The position numbers and the translations under genes were made by a program. Under the pieces are notes generated by a model. The model did no database searches and was not told the origin of the DNA. It was given only the letters and a program-made list of their open reading frames with translations. 64,000 nt of DNA, from contig NC_029521.1 in the NCBI RefSeq assembly GCF_001577835.2, forward strand, positions 22,913,118 to 22,977,117. The letters are read 5' to 3'. The first letter of the stretch is position 1. Each line of letters opens with the position of its first letter. Shown one piece after another: positions 1-11,100 of the stretch. This DNA comes from Coturnix japonica (Eukaryota; Chordata; Aves; Galliformes; Phasianidae).

Positions 1-1999
1 CTGCGTAACTAATGACACTGTGACTGCATTGTTGGGAGGAATCTTTTGGAAATCAGTGCCACAGCAACCCGCAGCCAGAGCATCTAGTTCTGCAGAATCA
101 GCTGGCTGGAAGCCTGCTGTGCAGATGCAACCCAATCCTTCTCCATGATAGCAAAAGACAGTGCCTCAGTGTGAGCTGAGTTGCTATCAGTTTTATAAAT
201 CCTTTGCAGTGCATGTTGCAGTAAAACAACCCTGCAGTTACTCACACAGGCAGAAGCAAAATCTAAGTCTGACATCAGCTCTGTCTCAGCTTCTAGAGCC
301 TTTCTTGAACTTTCTTCTAAGGGCATGGAAGGGGAAAAAAAAAGTCTGATGAGTGGAAATAGAGAATTCCCATATCTTCACGTGTTTGCTGTGCCACACT
401 GGGGCTGAAGGCGTAAGTGGAGCTACTAACATTGTACGGTAAGGAAATACCAACACAAATGCTGTGGCTAATGGGCTTCATCTCCCACTCACCTACGCTT
501 GCTGGAGAGCTAACGCAATGGTATCTGACACAACAGCAATGCACTGGCTTGTAATCCCACATCTCAGGATCAAAACTAGTGTCAGCCAGACTGGTTTGTC
601 TCACATGGATGCCTGGACTTGAGTAGGGGAAGCACCTGCAGCAGAGCCCTTAATGAGCACCCACCACGAGGCTGCACTTCTGGCTGTGTGGGTTTCTCCT
701 CCTGTGAGGATCAAATCACCTCCTGCTCCCCTGCCCATATCCATATGGCCAGCAGTGTGACAGACTCCGGGGCTTCTCCTTATCAAGTTTAGCTTGTCCA
801 GGACACCATTACCTGTTGGAACAAAGCATTTCTCACTGTAGTTTCAGGACTGGCTCCAGGGCAGGTGCCTGTGTTCTCCCTGTCACTGAGATGTATGCAG
901 TGATCTGTTGCTCTCAGTTCCCACCTGCCCACAGACACTGCCAGAATTTTTCCTTTATCGTTTTAATTTCAACCATTTGTTTTCTGCTGTTGTGGAAGGC
1001 TTTAACTTCAGTGTTAAAAACCCTTAACGGCCACATTCACACCTGGCTGCAGAGCACAGGGAGCCGTTCCCTGACTCATCCCATGAGAAGTAATCCACCC
1101 ACACCACCCTGTCCCTGGGTTCAATGGTGTGTCCCACAGGTCTCCCCCCATCACCCTGAGCCTGCTGCATGCAACCCATGTGTACCAAGCTGGGAGCGTG
1201 GCTGTGCAGCCCCAGGCCCCTTCCTGGCTTCCAGCTCCTTTGCAGAGCAAAATCGAGCCTTTGTCCTGCTCTGTATCATGGGGCCGGGTTTCCTGCAGAC
1301 AGGGACAATGCCCTGTTGTTCGAGGCCAGTCTGCAGCCAGGGGCCACACTACCAGCACCTCCCCACGCCATCCCCTGCTGCCTACTCACAAATGTTGAGT
1401 ACTTCTTTTAGGAATGGATCCCTACCTGCTGCAGGTGAAGGGCTCTGAAACATGAAATGATGGGAATGAACCCTTTGGGAGCAGTTGTCCTACCTGGGTC
1501 GGTTTGAGAAAAGCCAAGGGCAAAACACTTGCTTTGTGCCGGAGTTCTTGCACCTCTGCTTGCAGCTCTGTAAAAACTCTGGGTCCCTGAGATGGGAGAC
1601 CTTGGGAAGCCAAGGTGGGAGTGGGGAGCAGACGCTTTGCCTGCCCTTGTTAATTACTGAGGGGTACTGCCAAAATATGCAAACAGCTCTTCTGTGGTTT
1701 CCCTCCTTAAACACATTTACAGAAAGCACACAGGCATGCTGACCTTGTGACATGGCAGTCACCATATGGTGCCAGCATATGGGAATCACACTCCCAGCTG
1801 TGACTGTCATCCTGCTGCTGCACTACGACAGTCTCTTCCCTTTGCCTTCCCACAGGATGAAGGGGAACCCCAGGAAGCTCTGTCCCTTCCACTCTATGGG
1901 TGTTTTTCAGCAGGAAACCTGTGATGGAGGAGGCTGTACAACCCATGTAAGAGTAGGCCAGGGGGTCCTGTCACTGTGAGTTAAAAGCCTGGTGCAGCA

Positions 2000-2268
2000 C
2001 CAGGAACAGCCCTGCAGGGCCTGAAGTTGCACCAGGGGACATTCAGTTTGGGTGTTAGGAACAATTTCTTCTCAGGAAGAGCAGTGAGGCCCTGGCATAG
2101 GCTGCAAAGGGAGGGGGGAGTCAGCATCCCAGGGGTGTTAGGAAACGTGGAGCTGTGGCACTGAGGGATGTGGTCAGTGGGCACGGTGGGGGTGGGCTGG
2201 TAGCTGGACTGGATGACCTTAGTGCTCTCTTCCAACCTTACAGCTTCTGTAATTCTGTGATTCTGTGG
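2000..2268 (+). repeat. CR1 LINE fragment (3' end)
   Basis: The sequence matches the 3' portion of avian CR1, with the typical run of phrases 'ggtgttaggaa', 'ggactggatgacctt' and 'cttccaacctt', and ends in the diagnostic tandem 'attctgtgattctgtgg'. It is heavily 5'-truncated, as most CR1 copies are. The left edge is approximate because the sequence fades into unique DNA. Confidence 0.85.
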
Positions 2269-2751
2269 TATCATTCAGCCCTTTAACTCATCTTAAATGA
2301 ATGCCGTATATGTTATTTTTTTACTTCCACGTTTACTTCAGCTTAAATACAGTTCTGTATTTTACAGAGTTAGCACGTGATTCCTTCCTAATTTGCTGTA
2401 AAATGCCAGCAGTTCTGGGGTGGAACATAGCAGAACAAAATCTGTAGCAAGCTGAAAGCAACGGGGAAGCTTTATTTCATAAAGATGCCCAAGTGGGCTG
2501 TGCCATCAAAATGATACAACATGGAAGCCACATCCTGCTGGCTTGGCTAATCCATCAAAGAGCTTTCAGTGTTTTCCCTTGGAGTAACAGCTTTAAATTT
2601 TAATAAGCTGTAGTGTACTTTCACCGGATGTCATAAGCTGATAGAAAGTTTAAACGAGGCTAAGCAAGTGGGAGCCTAGGAGAAATGAGCACAAGAAGTA
2701 AATTATTTCCTCTCATTTACAAGTTCGTTTCATTAGGATTATTTTTGAAAG

Positions 2752-2793
2752 AAAAAAAAAAAACAACAACAAAAAAAACAAAAACAAAAAACG
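2752..2793. repeat. A-rich low-complexity tract
   Basis: A simple A-rich run interrupted by single C residues. It is not attached to an obvious LINE tail and has no coding meaning. Confidence 0.8.
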
Positions 2794-2894
2794 AAGCACT
2801 ATATTTTTTTTCCCTTTCTCTGGATGTTTTGATGTCAGTGGAGGGAGGCAACAAAGTGCAGCGTCAGGGGGGCGGACATGCAGGATAAGTGCCA

Positions 2895-3012
2895 GCTCCA
2901 CCCCTGGAGGTGCCCATAGCCAGGTTGGATGGGGCCCTGATCTGGTTGCACTGGGATGGAGCTGGCTGGGCTTTAGGTTCACTTCCAGCCCAACCATTCT
3001 ATGATTCTGTGA
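2895..3012 (+). repeat. CR1 LINE fragment (3' end)
   Basis: Begins near 'cccctggaggtgcccatagc', continues through 'caggttggatggggccctga', and ends in 'cattctatgattctgtg'. This is the last part of CR1 ORF2 plus the short 3'UTR. It is more diverged than the copies near SMC3, so probably older. Confidence 0.85.
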
Positions 3013-4636
3013 AGCTTATAGCAAACTGTAGGACTGCCTTGGGTTTATTTTTCTTCTGCTGCTTCTTGCAATGCCATGGAAAAATAAGGTGTAATATTTT
3101 TTTTTTACTGTGTGTGATGATTTTGTTTGTTTATATCCATGTAGCCCACTGAAATGACTCCAAAACATTCTAAGCTAAAAACACAAGATGCTCCATTTTG
3201 AGCTTAAAAAGTCATTTCTGTGCTCGGGAGCTGTACTCATTCTCAGTGGAGTGGGCATAGTAACACACACTGTGCGGTAGATTATATTTACGTGATTATA
3301 CCCTCCAGGCAACAACGTGGTGCTTAAGATATGAGTCAGTCAGAAAGACCAAGGCAGAGAGAATCAGATTTAGTGATGATAAGATTAGCTCTCAGAAGAT
3401 CTGGACCAAAGCAACCAGTGTTTCTCCGAGATATGTTTGTCCAAACAGTCAATTAAACTGCACATATAAGAAAATCTTGAGCCATTTGATGGCTCCCTGC
3501 AGTCTGAGGAAGCAGTAACCACACAAGGATGGGGATGTGCTGCAGTGATGGATGGGGCAGGTGGGCAGGAGCAGCAGCAGATATGGGTCAGAGCCCAGCC
3601 AGGCTTGCGATGGCCATGGGCTGGAAGAGGCTCCTGGGAAACATGCAGGGCAAGGGAAGAGAGGGGGCAAGAAGGTGAGAAATGCGTGCAGGGAAACAGC
3701 AGCAGGAAGGGGAAAGAACAAATAAGAACTGGCAAGTTGATAAAAGAACAAAAGGGCTTTGTCTCACACTGGAGACAGCTAACTACAGAAATAGTTTTCC
3801 CATGAAGCTACCCCAGGGATGGCTGCAAGTAGGAAGATCTTTACACTCATAACTGGTTCCTGCAAGTGCTCATCAGTACAGCTCACAAGCATGGAAGTCA
3901 TGGAAGGCGAGTGGAGAAAATCAGCCTTGATGTGCAGAGAGCTGGTGATGTGACGCTCCATGCCTTCCTCCTGCACCCTGGCAGTAGCTGCTGACAGCAA
4001 CTCGCAGCAGCCAGGGGAGTCACGTACGTATGAGTCAGGTAGAAAGCAGACATAAGGCTGACATTCACTGCCAGCCTGATTTTCAGAAGTGCTGAATGCA
4101 GGCTACTCCCATTCAGACCATGCACTGTTCATCCCAGTTCTGTTTTGTGGCAGCAGAGCTGGGAATGTAAAACAGATCTGAGAGATGCTGGGGCTACAGA
4201 ACACTGAAATCCAGTTGGTTCTTCAAAATGAGTGGCTTGTGGCATTTCCATCATCTCATGAGCTATTTTTATTGAAAATGCCCTATCACATACTAATTTT
4301 TTCACTTGTTCTCTGGAGAAAAAAGGGTTCCAGTTCAACAACAGATCACATCTATGGCACCAGAAGGTGAGGGGGATGATTGCCACACAGCACAGTCTGT
4401 ATCTGGTAGCACATTTCACCTTCCAGAATTAGATTTGACCATGGGTTATTCTGTTGCAACTGGGACAAATTTGTAATGGGATGGAATCGTTCGTGATCCA
4501 ATCTGTTCTGCTGCAATTTATCACTGGTGAGCAAATCGTGTCATCAATGGGAGCTTAACACTGAAGCCTCCTGTTGGCATTGCTCAGCCGTCCCCAGCCA
4601 TGGGGATGGCTTCACCCAGCTCCCAGCTGCCGTGTG

Positions 4637-4669
4637 GAATCATAGAATCACAGAATGGTTTGGGTTGGT
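4637..4669 (-). repeat. CR1 LINE tail remnant
   Basis: The reverse complement of the CR1 terminal repeat ('aatcatagaatcacagaa' followed by 'tggtttgggttgg'). Only about 33 bases are recognisable before the sequence becomes unique. Confidence 0.7.
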
Positions 4670-5509
4670 ACCAGCACACACTTCTCTCACTGCTTGTGCT
4701 GTGAGCGTTTTGACATCAGCCACTCCAAATTAGAAAGTGATGTTACGGGAAACTTAGTAACAGCACAGAAATGCCAACACATCCTCTCTGCTGCCTCATA
4801 CTGTGCTTTGTTCATCCAAAGAATGTCTTGCACTTCACAACCACCTGGAGGATGAGAGCAGTGTTCTGCCCCCAGGGGGATGTGGTGCACCTCAAGCCCT
4901 GGACTAAGACACAGTGACACATGGGGTGCTTTATCTGTATCACCTCCCTGGCAGATCCCCTGGGGGGACAATTGATCTGCCTTCCCCTGGGCCTCCTTAA
5001 GCTTCATTTCACCTTTTGCTGTGGGTTTTGGGGTTAGCACTGTTAGCACCGTGGGTTGTAGGGCACGGACCCAGCACCCAGCACAGGGTCTTGGCATCAG
5101 CAACTCAAGTCTTATGGACCTGACTAATTCTGTTTCTTTGAATGGTAGTCTCCCCAGAAAAGCAACATTCTGCTCTTCAGTGATGCCCACTGGATACTGT
5201 TCCACGGTGGGTAATTCCACCTAACGAGGAGGAGGATGGTGAGGGGAGGAGGGGGAAGGGGAGCTGCTTCTGCCCCGCACTGAGTAAAGTCCCCTGCACC
5301 CACGGTGGGCAGCAACAATGGGTCTGCGGGAGGTGAGAAGGGAAGAATGAGCTGGGTTAGGGGAAATACAGCCTGAAAGAAAAGGAAAGGGCCAGTGGAT
5401 CTGAAAGCCCCGATAAAAGCCCGAGACAAAGGACAAAGGAGCTGGGAGAATTACTAAAGGGAAGTGGGAGGAGGAGCAGGGAGAATGATGTCGAGTAGGA
5501 TGGTGATGA

Positions 5510-5568
5510 TGGGTCAATGGTTGGACTGGGTGATCTCAGTGGTCTTTTCCAGCTTTTATGATTCTGCA
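5510..5568 (+). repeat. CR1 LINE fragment (3' end)
   Basis: Matches the CR1 3'UTR phrases 'tggttggactgggtgatctc' and 'ggtcttttccagc', ending in 'atgattctg'. Roughly 60 bases are recognisable. Confidence 0.75.
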
Positions 5569-7510
5569 AGCGCTGCACAGAGGTGGGAGTTCCCTGGCTT
5601 AGGGCAGAGGGTACTGAATGGCTCAATGCTCTCCATATGTAAGAATGCAGCCCTTTTCCCTTTCTTTCTTAGAGCACCAGGCAAACCAAGGGACAGATCG
5701 AGCAGGGAAACATGTCTGTGTCTGTCTGCAGCCCCATGTCTGCTTGTACACCCACAGCAGCAGCCCTCTCTGGCTCTCCATCCCCAAGCATATGGAACCA
5801 TGGAGGTGGCAGGCAGGGACTCAGGGGCTGGGCATCCAGCACCCTGCTGCAGGAGGAAGCGTCACACTGCTGCTGTTCATCTGCTTATTTTCTTCTAATA
5901 AAAAGGTGGGCATGACTCACTCCATTAAGAAACAAAAGCAAAGCTGTAATCTGCTGAAAGGCTGTTGTTTGGAGGCTCAGTGTTAGGTGTGAGAAGGGAG
6001 GAAGGTCAGCTGCAGGTCACATGCCATGATATACACCCGGTTGTCACTTCAGGTCCAGAGCTCTTCCCCAGGGAGTTGAGTTTCTGAGCTGTAACATTTG
6101 CCCCCTCCTTCAGACAGGGGCTGGGGAGAGAATCTTTCCCTCCCACCCCTTCCCGTGTCACTGGGGTTTTCTGGGAGGAAATGATGCTCACTGCCACCGT
6201 GCCAGCCCCCTCCTTCCTCCCGAGAGGGAGAAAAGCTCTCATTGCCTGGAACCCCTTTGAGCACTGGGACCACTGAGCAGCCGGGCTGTACTAGGAGAGC
6301 TGGGGGGATTGGGACTGGTTTTGTGTCGGGGTGGCAGGAGTAGGGCGGAGGGCAGGAAGTAGGCTTTGCTCACACTGTGCTCACACTGTGCTGGAGGTTC
6401 TTCCTGCGTGACCAGGAGCAGAATCCCCCAGCTATTAATCATAGGATGAACATGAAGGGGGCAGCATGGGGCCAAGGTGATGGTAGCACCCACACTGGAA
6501 CCAACACCTGCAACCACCCACCAGCTGTCTGGTGTTGTTCCATCTGACACCCGCTGATGTAGAGCAGGGGGAGGTCAGATTAAGAGGACTCAACAGGGGG
6601 CTGCAGGAGTTTGAAAGAGGAAGAAGTGGAGGTGCTTCAAAACTGCTCGTGGTTTTGCTTCCCATCAGCTCGAGTGTTTTCCTTGTGCAGTCTCCTTCGT
6701 GCATCCGTGTTCCTGCTGCAGGCACTTTGGGGCAGGGTGGCACTTCCTGCCCGCGGTGGAGGTGAGCATATTTCAGGGCAGCATCAGAGTAATAACAGCG
6801 TGTTGCTCCTGGACAGCTCCGCTGTGACCTTCCCTGGCTGCCATGAGCTTGGCTGCAGCCCTTTGCCCGACCTCTTCCAGGGATTGCCACTTCTCTTTTT
6901 AATTACTTCATAAAACTCATCTACGAGGAAAGGGAAAGTGCTGAATTTCCTAATCCCGTGTATCAGCGTGATGACCCCGGGCTGCAGCAGCAGGCTGTGC
7001 CCTGCTGCATTACTCTTCCTTAGGCCTCCGGACACAGTCCTGCAGCCTACACCTTTGCTACAAGTAAGGGGACATCACATCCCCAAAGACAGACCATTTT
7101 TCCTGACCCCATTCCCGTTCACCCCCTTTTTGCCACTCATTCATTCTGCACAGCAGCACTTCACACCCTGTCCAGAGCTGCCTCCTGCTTTGGTGCCAGG
7201 CTGCAGCCCCGACGGGTCCTTGCTGGCGGGCACATAAATAGCGGGGGAGAGAATAAAGGGAACTGAATCCGCTACAGCCCGGTGAGAGAAAGATGCCCCA
7301 GTGCTGCCCTCCTTCCTCCCTCACCTCTTCCTCCTCCTCACCCCCTTGCGGCTCTCAGCCCCGGCTGGGGAGGGGGAGGCGGTGATGCCGATGACGGGTG
7401 AGGCTCAGACCGATGACTGGAGAATTTTTGCGGCGTTTTTCAGCTTCCTCTGCCTCCCGAACTGACTAACGCTGTTCGGAGCGGGGAGGGGAGGACAGGG
7501 GAGGGGAACC

Positions 7511-7524
7511 CCGTCAGGGGGCGG
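7511..7524 (+). promoter_or_regulatory. Candidate CTCF site upstream of DUSP5
   Basis: CCGTCAGGGGGCGG matches 12 of 14 positions of the CTCF core CCASYAGRKGGCRS in forward orientation. It lies about 60 bp upstream of the perfect CArG box. A stronger site in the opposite orientation lies near the SMC3 promoter. This is a motif match only; a G-rich promoter could produce it by chance or bind SP/KLF factors instead. Confidence 0.35.
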
Positions 7525-7543
7525 AGCGCGGGGCGGGAGATGC

Positions 7544-7553
7544 CCATATTTGT
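7544..7553 (+). promoter_or_regulatory. Imperfect CArG box (SRF-like) in DUSP5 promoter
   Basis: CCATATTTGT differs from the SRF consensus CC(A/T)6GG only at the last base. It lies 29 bp (start to start) upstream of the perfect CArG box, so the promoter may carry a paired SRF element. Confidence 0.5.
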
Positions 7554-7572
7554 AAGGCGGGCGCGTCACTCC

Positions 7573-7582
7573 CCTTATATGG
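7573..7582 (+). promoter_or_regulatory. Perfect CArG box (SRF site) in DUSP5 promoter
   Basis: CCTTATATGG is an exact CC(A/T)6GG. It is flanked on both sides by CGTCA, the half-site of the CREB/ATF element (7565-7569 and 7590-7594). DUSP5 is known as an ERK-induced immediate-early-type gene driven by SRF with ELK1, and this site sits about 40 bp upstream of a TATA-like element, where such a control site is expected. Confidence 0.8.
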
Positions 7583-7612
7583 GCAGTGTCGTCACGGCCC
7601 GGCCTCCCATTC

Positions 7613-7620
7613 ATATAAAT
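7613..7620 (+). promoter_or_regulatory. TATA-like element of DUSP5
   Basis: ATATAAAT lies 178 bp upstream of the start codon. With usual spacing, transcription would begin near 7640-7650, giving a 5'UTR of about 145 bases. A TATA element next to an SRF site is typical of immediate-early genes. The start site is inferred, not observed. Confidence 0.6.
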
Positions 7621-7790
7621 GCCCGCTGGCAGCAGCCGGGATTCCCTGCTCGGGCTCGGCGCGGTGCCTCCGTCCCTCCCGTCCCGTCCACGCGTAGCGG
7701 CCCTGCGGGCCCGCGGCTCTCGCTAAAGCACCGATACCCCTCGGGCCGCTCTCCCGTCCCCTCTGCAAAGGGTCTCACCCTGCGGCCGCG

Positions 7791-8184
7791 ATGAAAGTCA
7801 CCTCCCTCGACTGCCGGCAGCTGCGGAAGCTCCTGCGGAAGGAACCCTCCCGCTGCCTGGTGCTGGACTGCCGCCCCTACCTGTCCTACTCGGCCTCCTG
7901 CCTCCGGGGCTCCCTCAACGTCAACCTCAACTCGGTGGTGATGCGGAGAGCCCGCGGCGGGGCCGTGCCGCTCCACTTCGTTGTCCCCGACGCGGCCGCC
8001 CGCTCCCGGCTGCTGTTGGGCTCCGAGGGGGCGGCGGGGGCGGCTCGCCTGGCGGCCGTCGTGGTGCTGGACCAGGGTACGGGGCACTGGCAGAAGCTGA
8101 AGAAAGACAGCACGGCGCAGATCGTCCTCAACGCGCTGCTCTCCAGTCTCCCAGAAGCCGGGGCCAGGGTCTGCTTCCTGAAAG
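7791..8184 (+). CDS. DUSP5: DUSP5 coding exon 1 (ERK-docking domain)
   Basis: Encodes residues 1-131 and ends in phase 1 at 'aaag', followed by the donor gtgagg. It contains most of the rhodanese-like domain and the arginine cluster that binds ERK. Very GC-rich because it lies in the CpG island. The alanine-rich stretch around residues 80-88 ('EGAAGAARLAA') is slightly longer than in human and accounts for small numbering shifts. Confidence 0.95.
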
Positions 8185-11100
8185 GTGAGGGGGCAGCGGG
8201 GGGTGTGCAGCCGGCGGGGGGGGACTTGGGGGAATTGACTCCCGGAGCCCTCCGGGACGCGGCCCCTTCCCCACGCACGGTGTTAAACCGCTTATAGGTG
8301 CGGGGCAGGGAGGTAAGGCCGGGATTTCATTTCTTTTCCACCCACCGGAGATAAATCCCGGATAGGCTCCGCGGGCTGAGCCCAAATACCTTTCCGCTCG
8401 CTCCCGCCACGCGTTTAAGCGGAGGGTGGTAAGCGAAGAACATCGTGGAAGGAGAACAAAAGTTGGTATCGAGGGAGCGGGGCTGCCTGCGGAGCTAACC
8501 CGGTGCCAAGAGTCACTCGGCCGCCCCGCATGGACGGCAACACCTCGTACCGGGAGTGTTGGGGCTGTGCCTCCCCGGGGCAGGCAGGGAAAAGCCAGAG
8601 CCATAACTGCGGGGCTCAATGGGGCTTGCGAACACCGCCTTCCTCACGTGCGTTATAGCCTTCGGATTGCGGTTTTTGTTTTCCTTCCGCGTATTCCGGG
8701 GGTAATAAAACAATAAAAACCAGCAGCCCGCCCTTTCTCTGCTCCCCCGCTCAGTTTCGCCCGGCGGCGCCTTTGTCCTTTTGCCCTCACCGTACCCCAG
8801 CCCTCCCCTGTCCCTTGGCAGCGCGGTACTGTCCGGGAGCGCCGAAAGGATTCCCAAAGAGACCCCAAATAGGCCGGGGGCAATGGGAGGTCACGGCTGG
8901 AGGAGAAAGTCCAGCGTCAGTTTGTAAATTCTATTGTGGACTTCTATTAAGCGTTTTATCCTAGTAGGATTCCTGCTTCATTTTATTTCCGCCCAGTTTG
9001 TGCTTCCTACGCTAGAAAGAGCTCAGAGGGCTTCACCACTGGGCTCACCAGTGGAACCCCCAACGAGGGGAGCCTGGTTCCAAGCAGGAGGGAGATGCAG
9101 GGTAGTTTGTCACCAGCCTGGCCTTGCCCGGTCACTCCCCGATGCTGCAGGGATCCCTGGAGCACCAATTCTGCTGTCCCAGGGCAGGGATGCTCGTAGC
9201 GTGTGGGGCCAGGCAAACCCTATGGGACCCCATTAAAATAGGGATGAGGAAACATCTGCAGGGTTACCCTGGTGTGTGGCAATGCAGGAGCTGAATTAAG
9301 CTCTGCAGGTTCCCAGCCTGTTGGCTGAACCACAGGACCTCCTATGTCCCAGCTCTCCATTCTGAAGTGGTAGATGTGGGCAGTTTATATGGGGTGGAGG
9401 GTTGATGTAGGCTTTGCTTTGCATCTTTTGTGTTTTCAAGCCTCTTTCTTAAAAGCCTGATGACATGAAGCTGAAAAGGCTTCCCCTCAGCAGGGCACAG
9501 TTCCCTCCCCTCTCACCTCTCTGCAAAGTGCTCTGGGTCTCAGGACACAGCAGCCCACAGCTCTGGTGTGACTCATTGCCAGAGCTGCTGATTCACCAGG
9601 GCTGCAGACCCCCAGGAAGCTGTGGTGGTGCAGGGACATAAGATGACACCAGGGACATAAATCACCCTGCAGCACTGGGTGTTACGCAGAAAATAGGGAC
9701 CTCTTGGCCTCCTAGCAGTGGCTGTGCTGTCTGGTGTGTGCGTTTGATCCCATCACCACAGAGTGCTCACCGTGGGTCAGCTTGGCCCCAGCAGAGCAAG
9801 GGATCGTGTGGTGGGGGAAGAAGGGCTCACAGAAAGATAAAACAGTGTACGGTCCCCTGGTGCTAACAGGGATTCTATTATTTATTGATTAAAATTGAAA
9901 GCGCAGCCCCACTCCCTGCGATGAGCAATGGAGTATTTGCAGAGATGACCTCAGGGAAGCTAGGTTGAGAGGAGAGGGGGAAGAGGAGATTGCTGGAGGA
10001 GGGGATGAGATGATGACTCACCGTCAGAGCGGCCTGCAAATATCCTGATCCCTGAGGCTTGCAATTAACCATTCAGTGGCTGCATGCACTGCTGCCCCAG
10101 AGACATGGGGAACACACATGCTGACTTGGCTCACACACATCTGTGTTCATTCAAAAGCAAAAACAGCACAGGGTGTAAACGGGGATAATGGCTACTCCTA
10201 TGGACTGGACATATTTTTCCTACGCGAAGGCAGTGGCTGGGGGCAGTGGGAGGATAAGGTCAGCCATGCAAAACATCAGGATTTAGAAGCCTGCTCTGTG
10301 GGAAGGCAGTTTGGAATCAGGCAGTTGGGAGAGTTTCTCATGTTTGTTGGCTCTTCCACAATGAGGGCTATCATTTCATCAGCTCCTTTCATGTTCTCTG
10401 TAGTCACACTGCTGCTTGACCTATGCTGGTTGAATTTGGCTGGGGTCAGGGGAGGAAAGGTATGGGTGGTGTGTTAGCTGCATGCAAAGCTGCCCTCGTA
10501 CCCCTGGCACAGAAAACAGCTTTTCATCTCACCTAGTGGGCTTCTAACTGTGCTGTGCTCTTGCAACACAAGGACCCCATGGCGGGACTGAGTGGGCGAC
10601 AGCAGCACGTCATCAGTTTGAGCACACATCTGCCCAAGCATCACCCACATATGAGGCACCGGTGTGCAGGGCTGTGGGGTCAGAGGTGGCGGCAGTGGGC
10701 AGCGCAGGCAGCGGGGCTGTGGGTGCACAGAGCCTCAGCGCTTCCTTTGTTGCGAAACCGTGCCCCGATCGGGGCGCACGACGGCACCGCTTATCAGGGC
10801 AGAACGGTGGCAGATTAATGAGTCACACCGCAGGCCTTGCTTGCACAGCCCTGTTTACCTGGCGGTCACGCTCCAAAGGGTTATTGAATTTTCCTGTAGA
10901 AGAGCTCTCTGACAATTCATTTTCGCTCTGAAAAATCACAGGTGGCGGATGCACGGCACACAGCTGACATTTCCAGGCTGTTTCTGCTACCTGATGTATC
11001 CACGTTCACTTTGGTGAGCATATTCCTAGCCTGGAAATAGCCAACCGTTTAGCTGAAGACAAACTTTGAGTAACGGTGTAATAATAGGATTAATTCCTTT

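Larger units (their letters stand above)
1..7369. other. Intergenic DNA upstream of DUSP5
   Basis: I see no gene here. Open frames in this stretch (for example 816-1448) have no recognisable domain, no splice context and no family resemblance. The stretch holds four CR1 fragments (listed separately), an A-rich tract at about 2750-2793, and AP-1 consensus sites such as TGAGTCA at 3332-3338. By human synteny the next gene to the left should be SMNDC1, but none of its coding sequence is visible. Confidence 0.7.
7370..8620. promoter_or_regulatory. CpG island spanning DUSP5 promoter and exon 1
   Basis: By eye the sequence is GC-rich and full of CpG from about 7.37 to 8.6 kb, in contrast to the flanks. 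It covers the promoter, 5'UTR, coding exon 1 and the start of intron 1. The limits are visual estimates; a CpG observed/expected calculation would define them. Confidence 0.75.

Noticed and set aside
816-1448. A 210-codon open frame
   Set aside because: No domain, no splice or promoter context, and overlapping open frames in other phases; chance frame in GC-moderate intergenic DNA.
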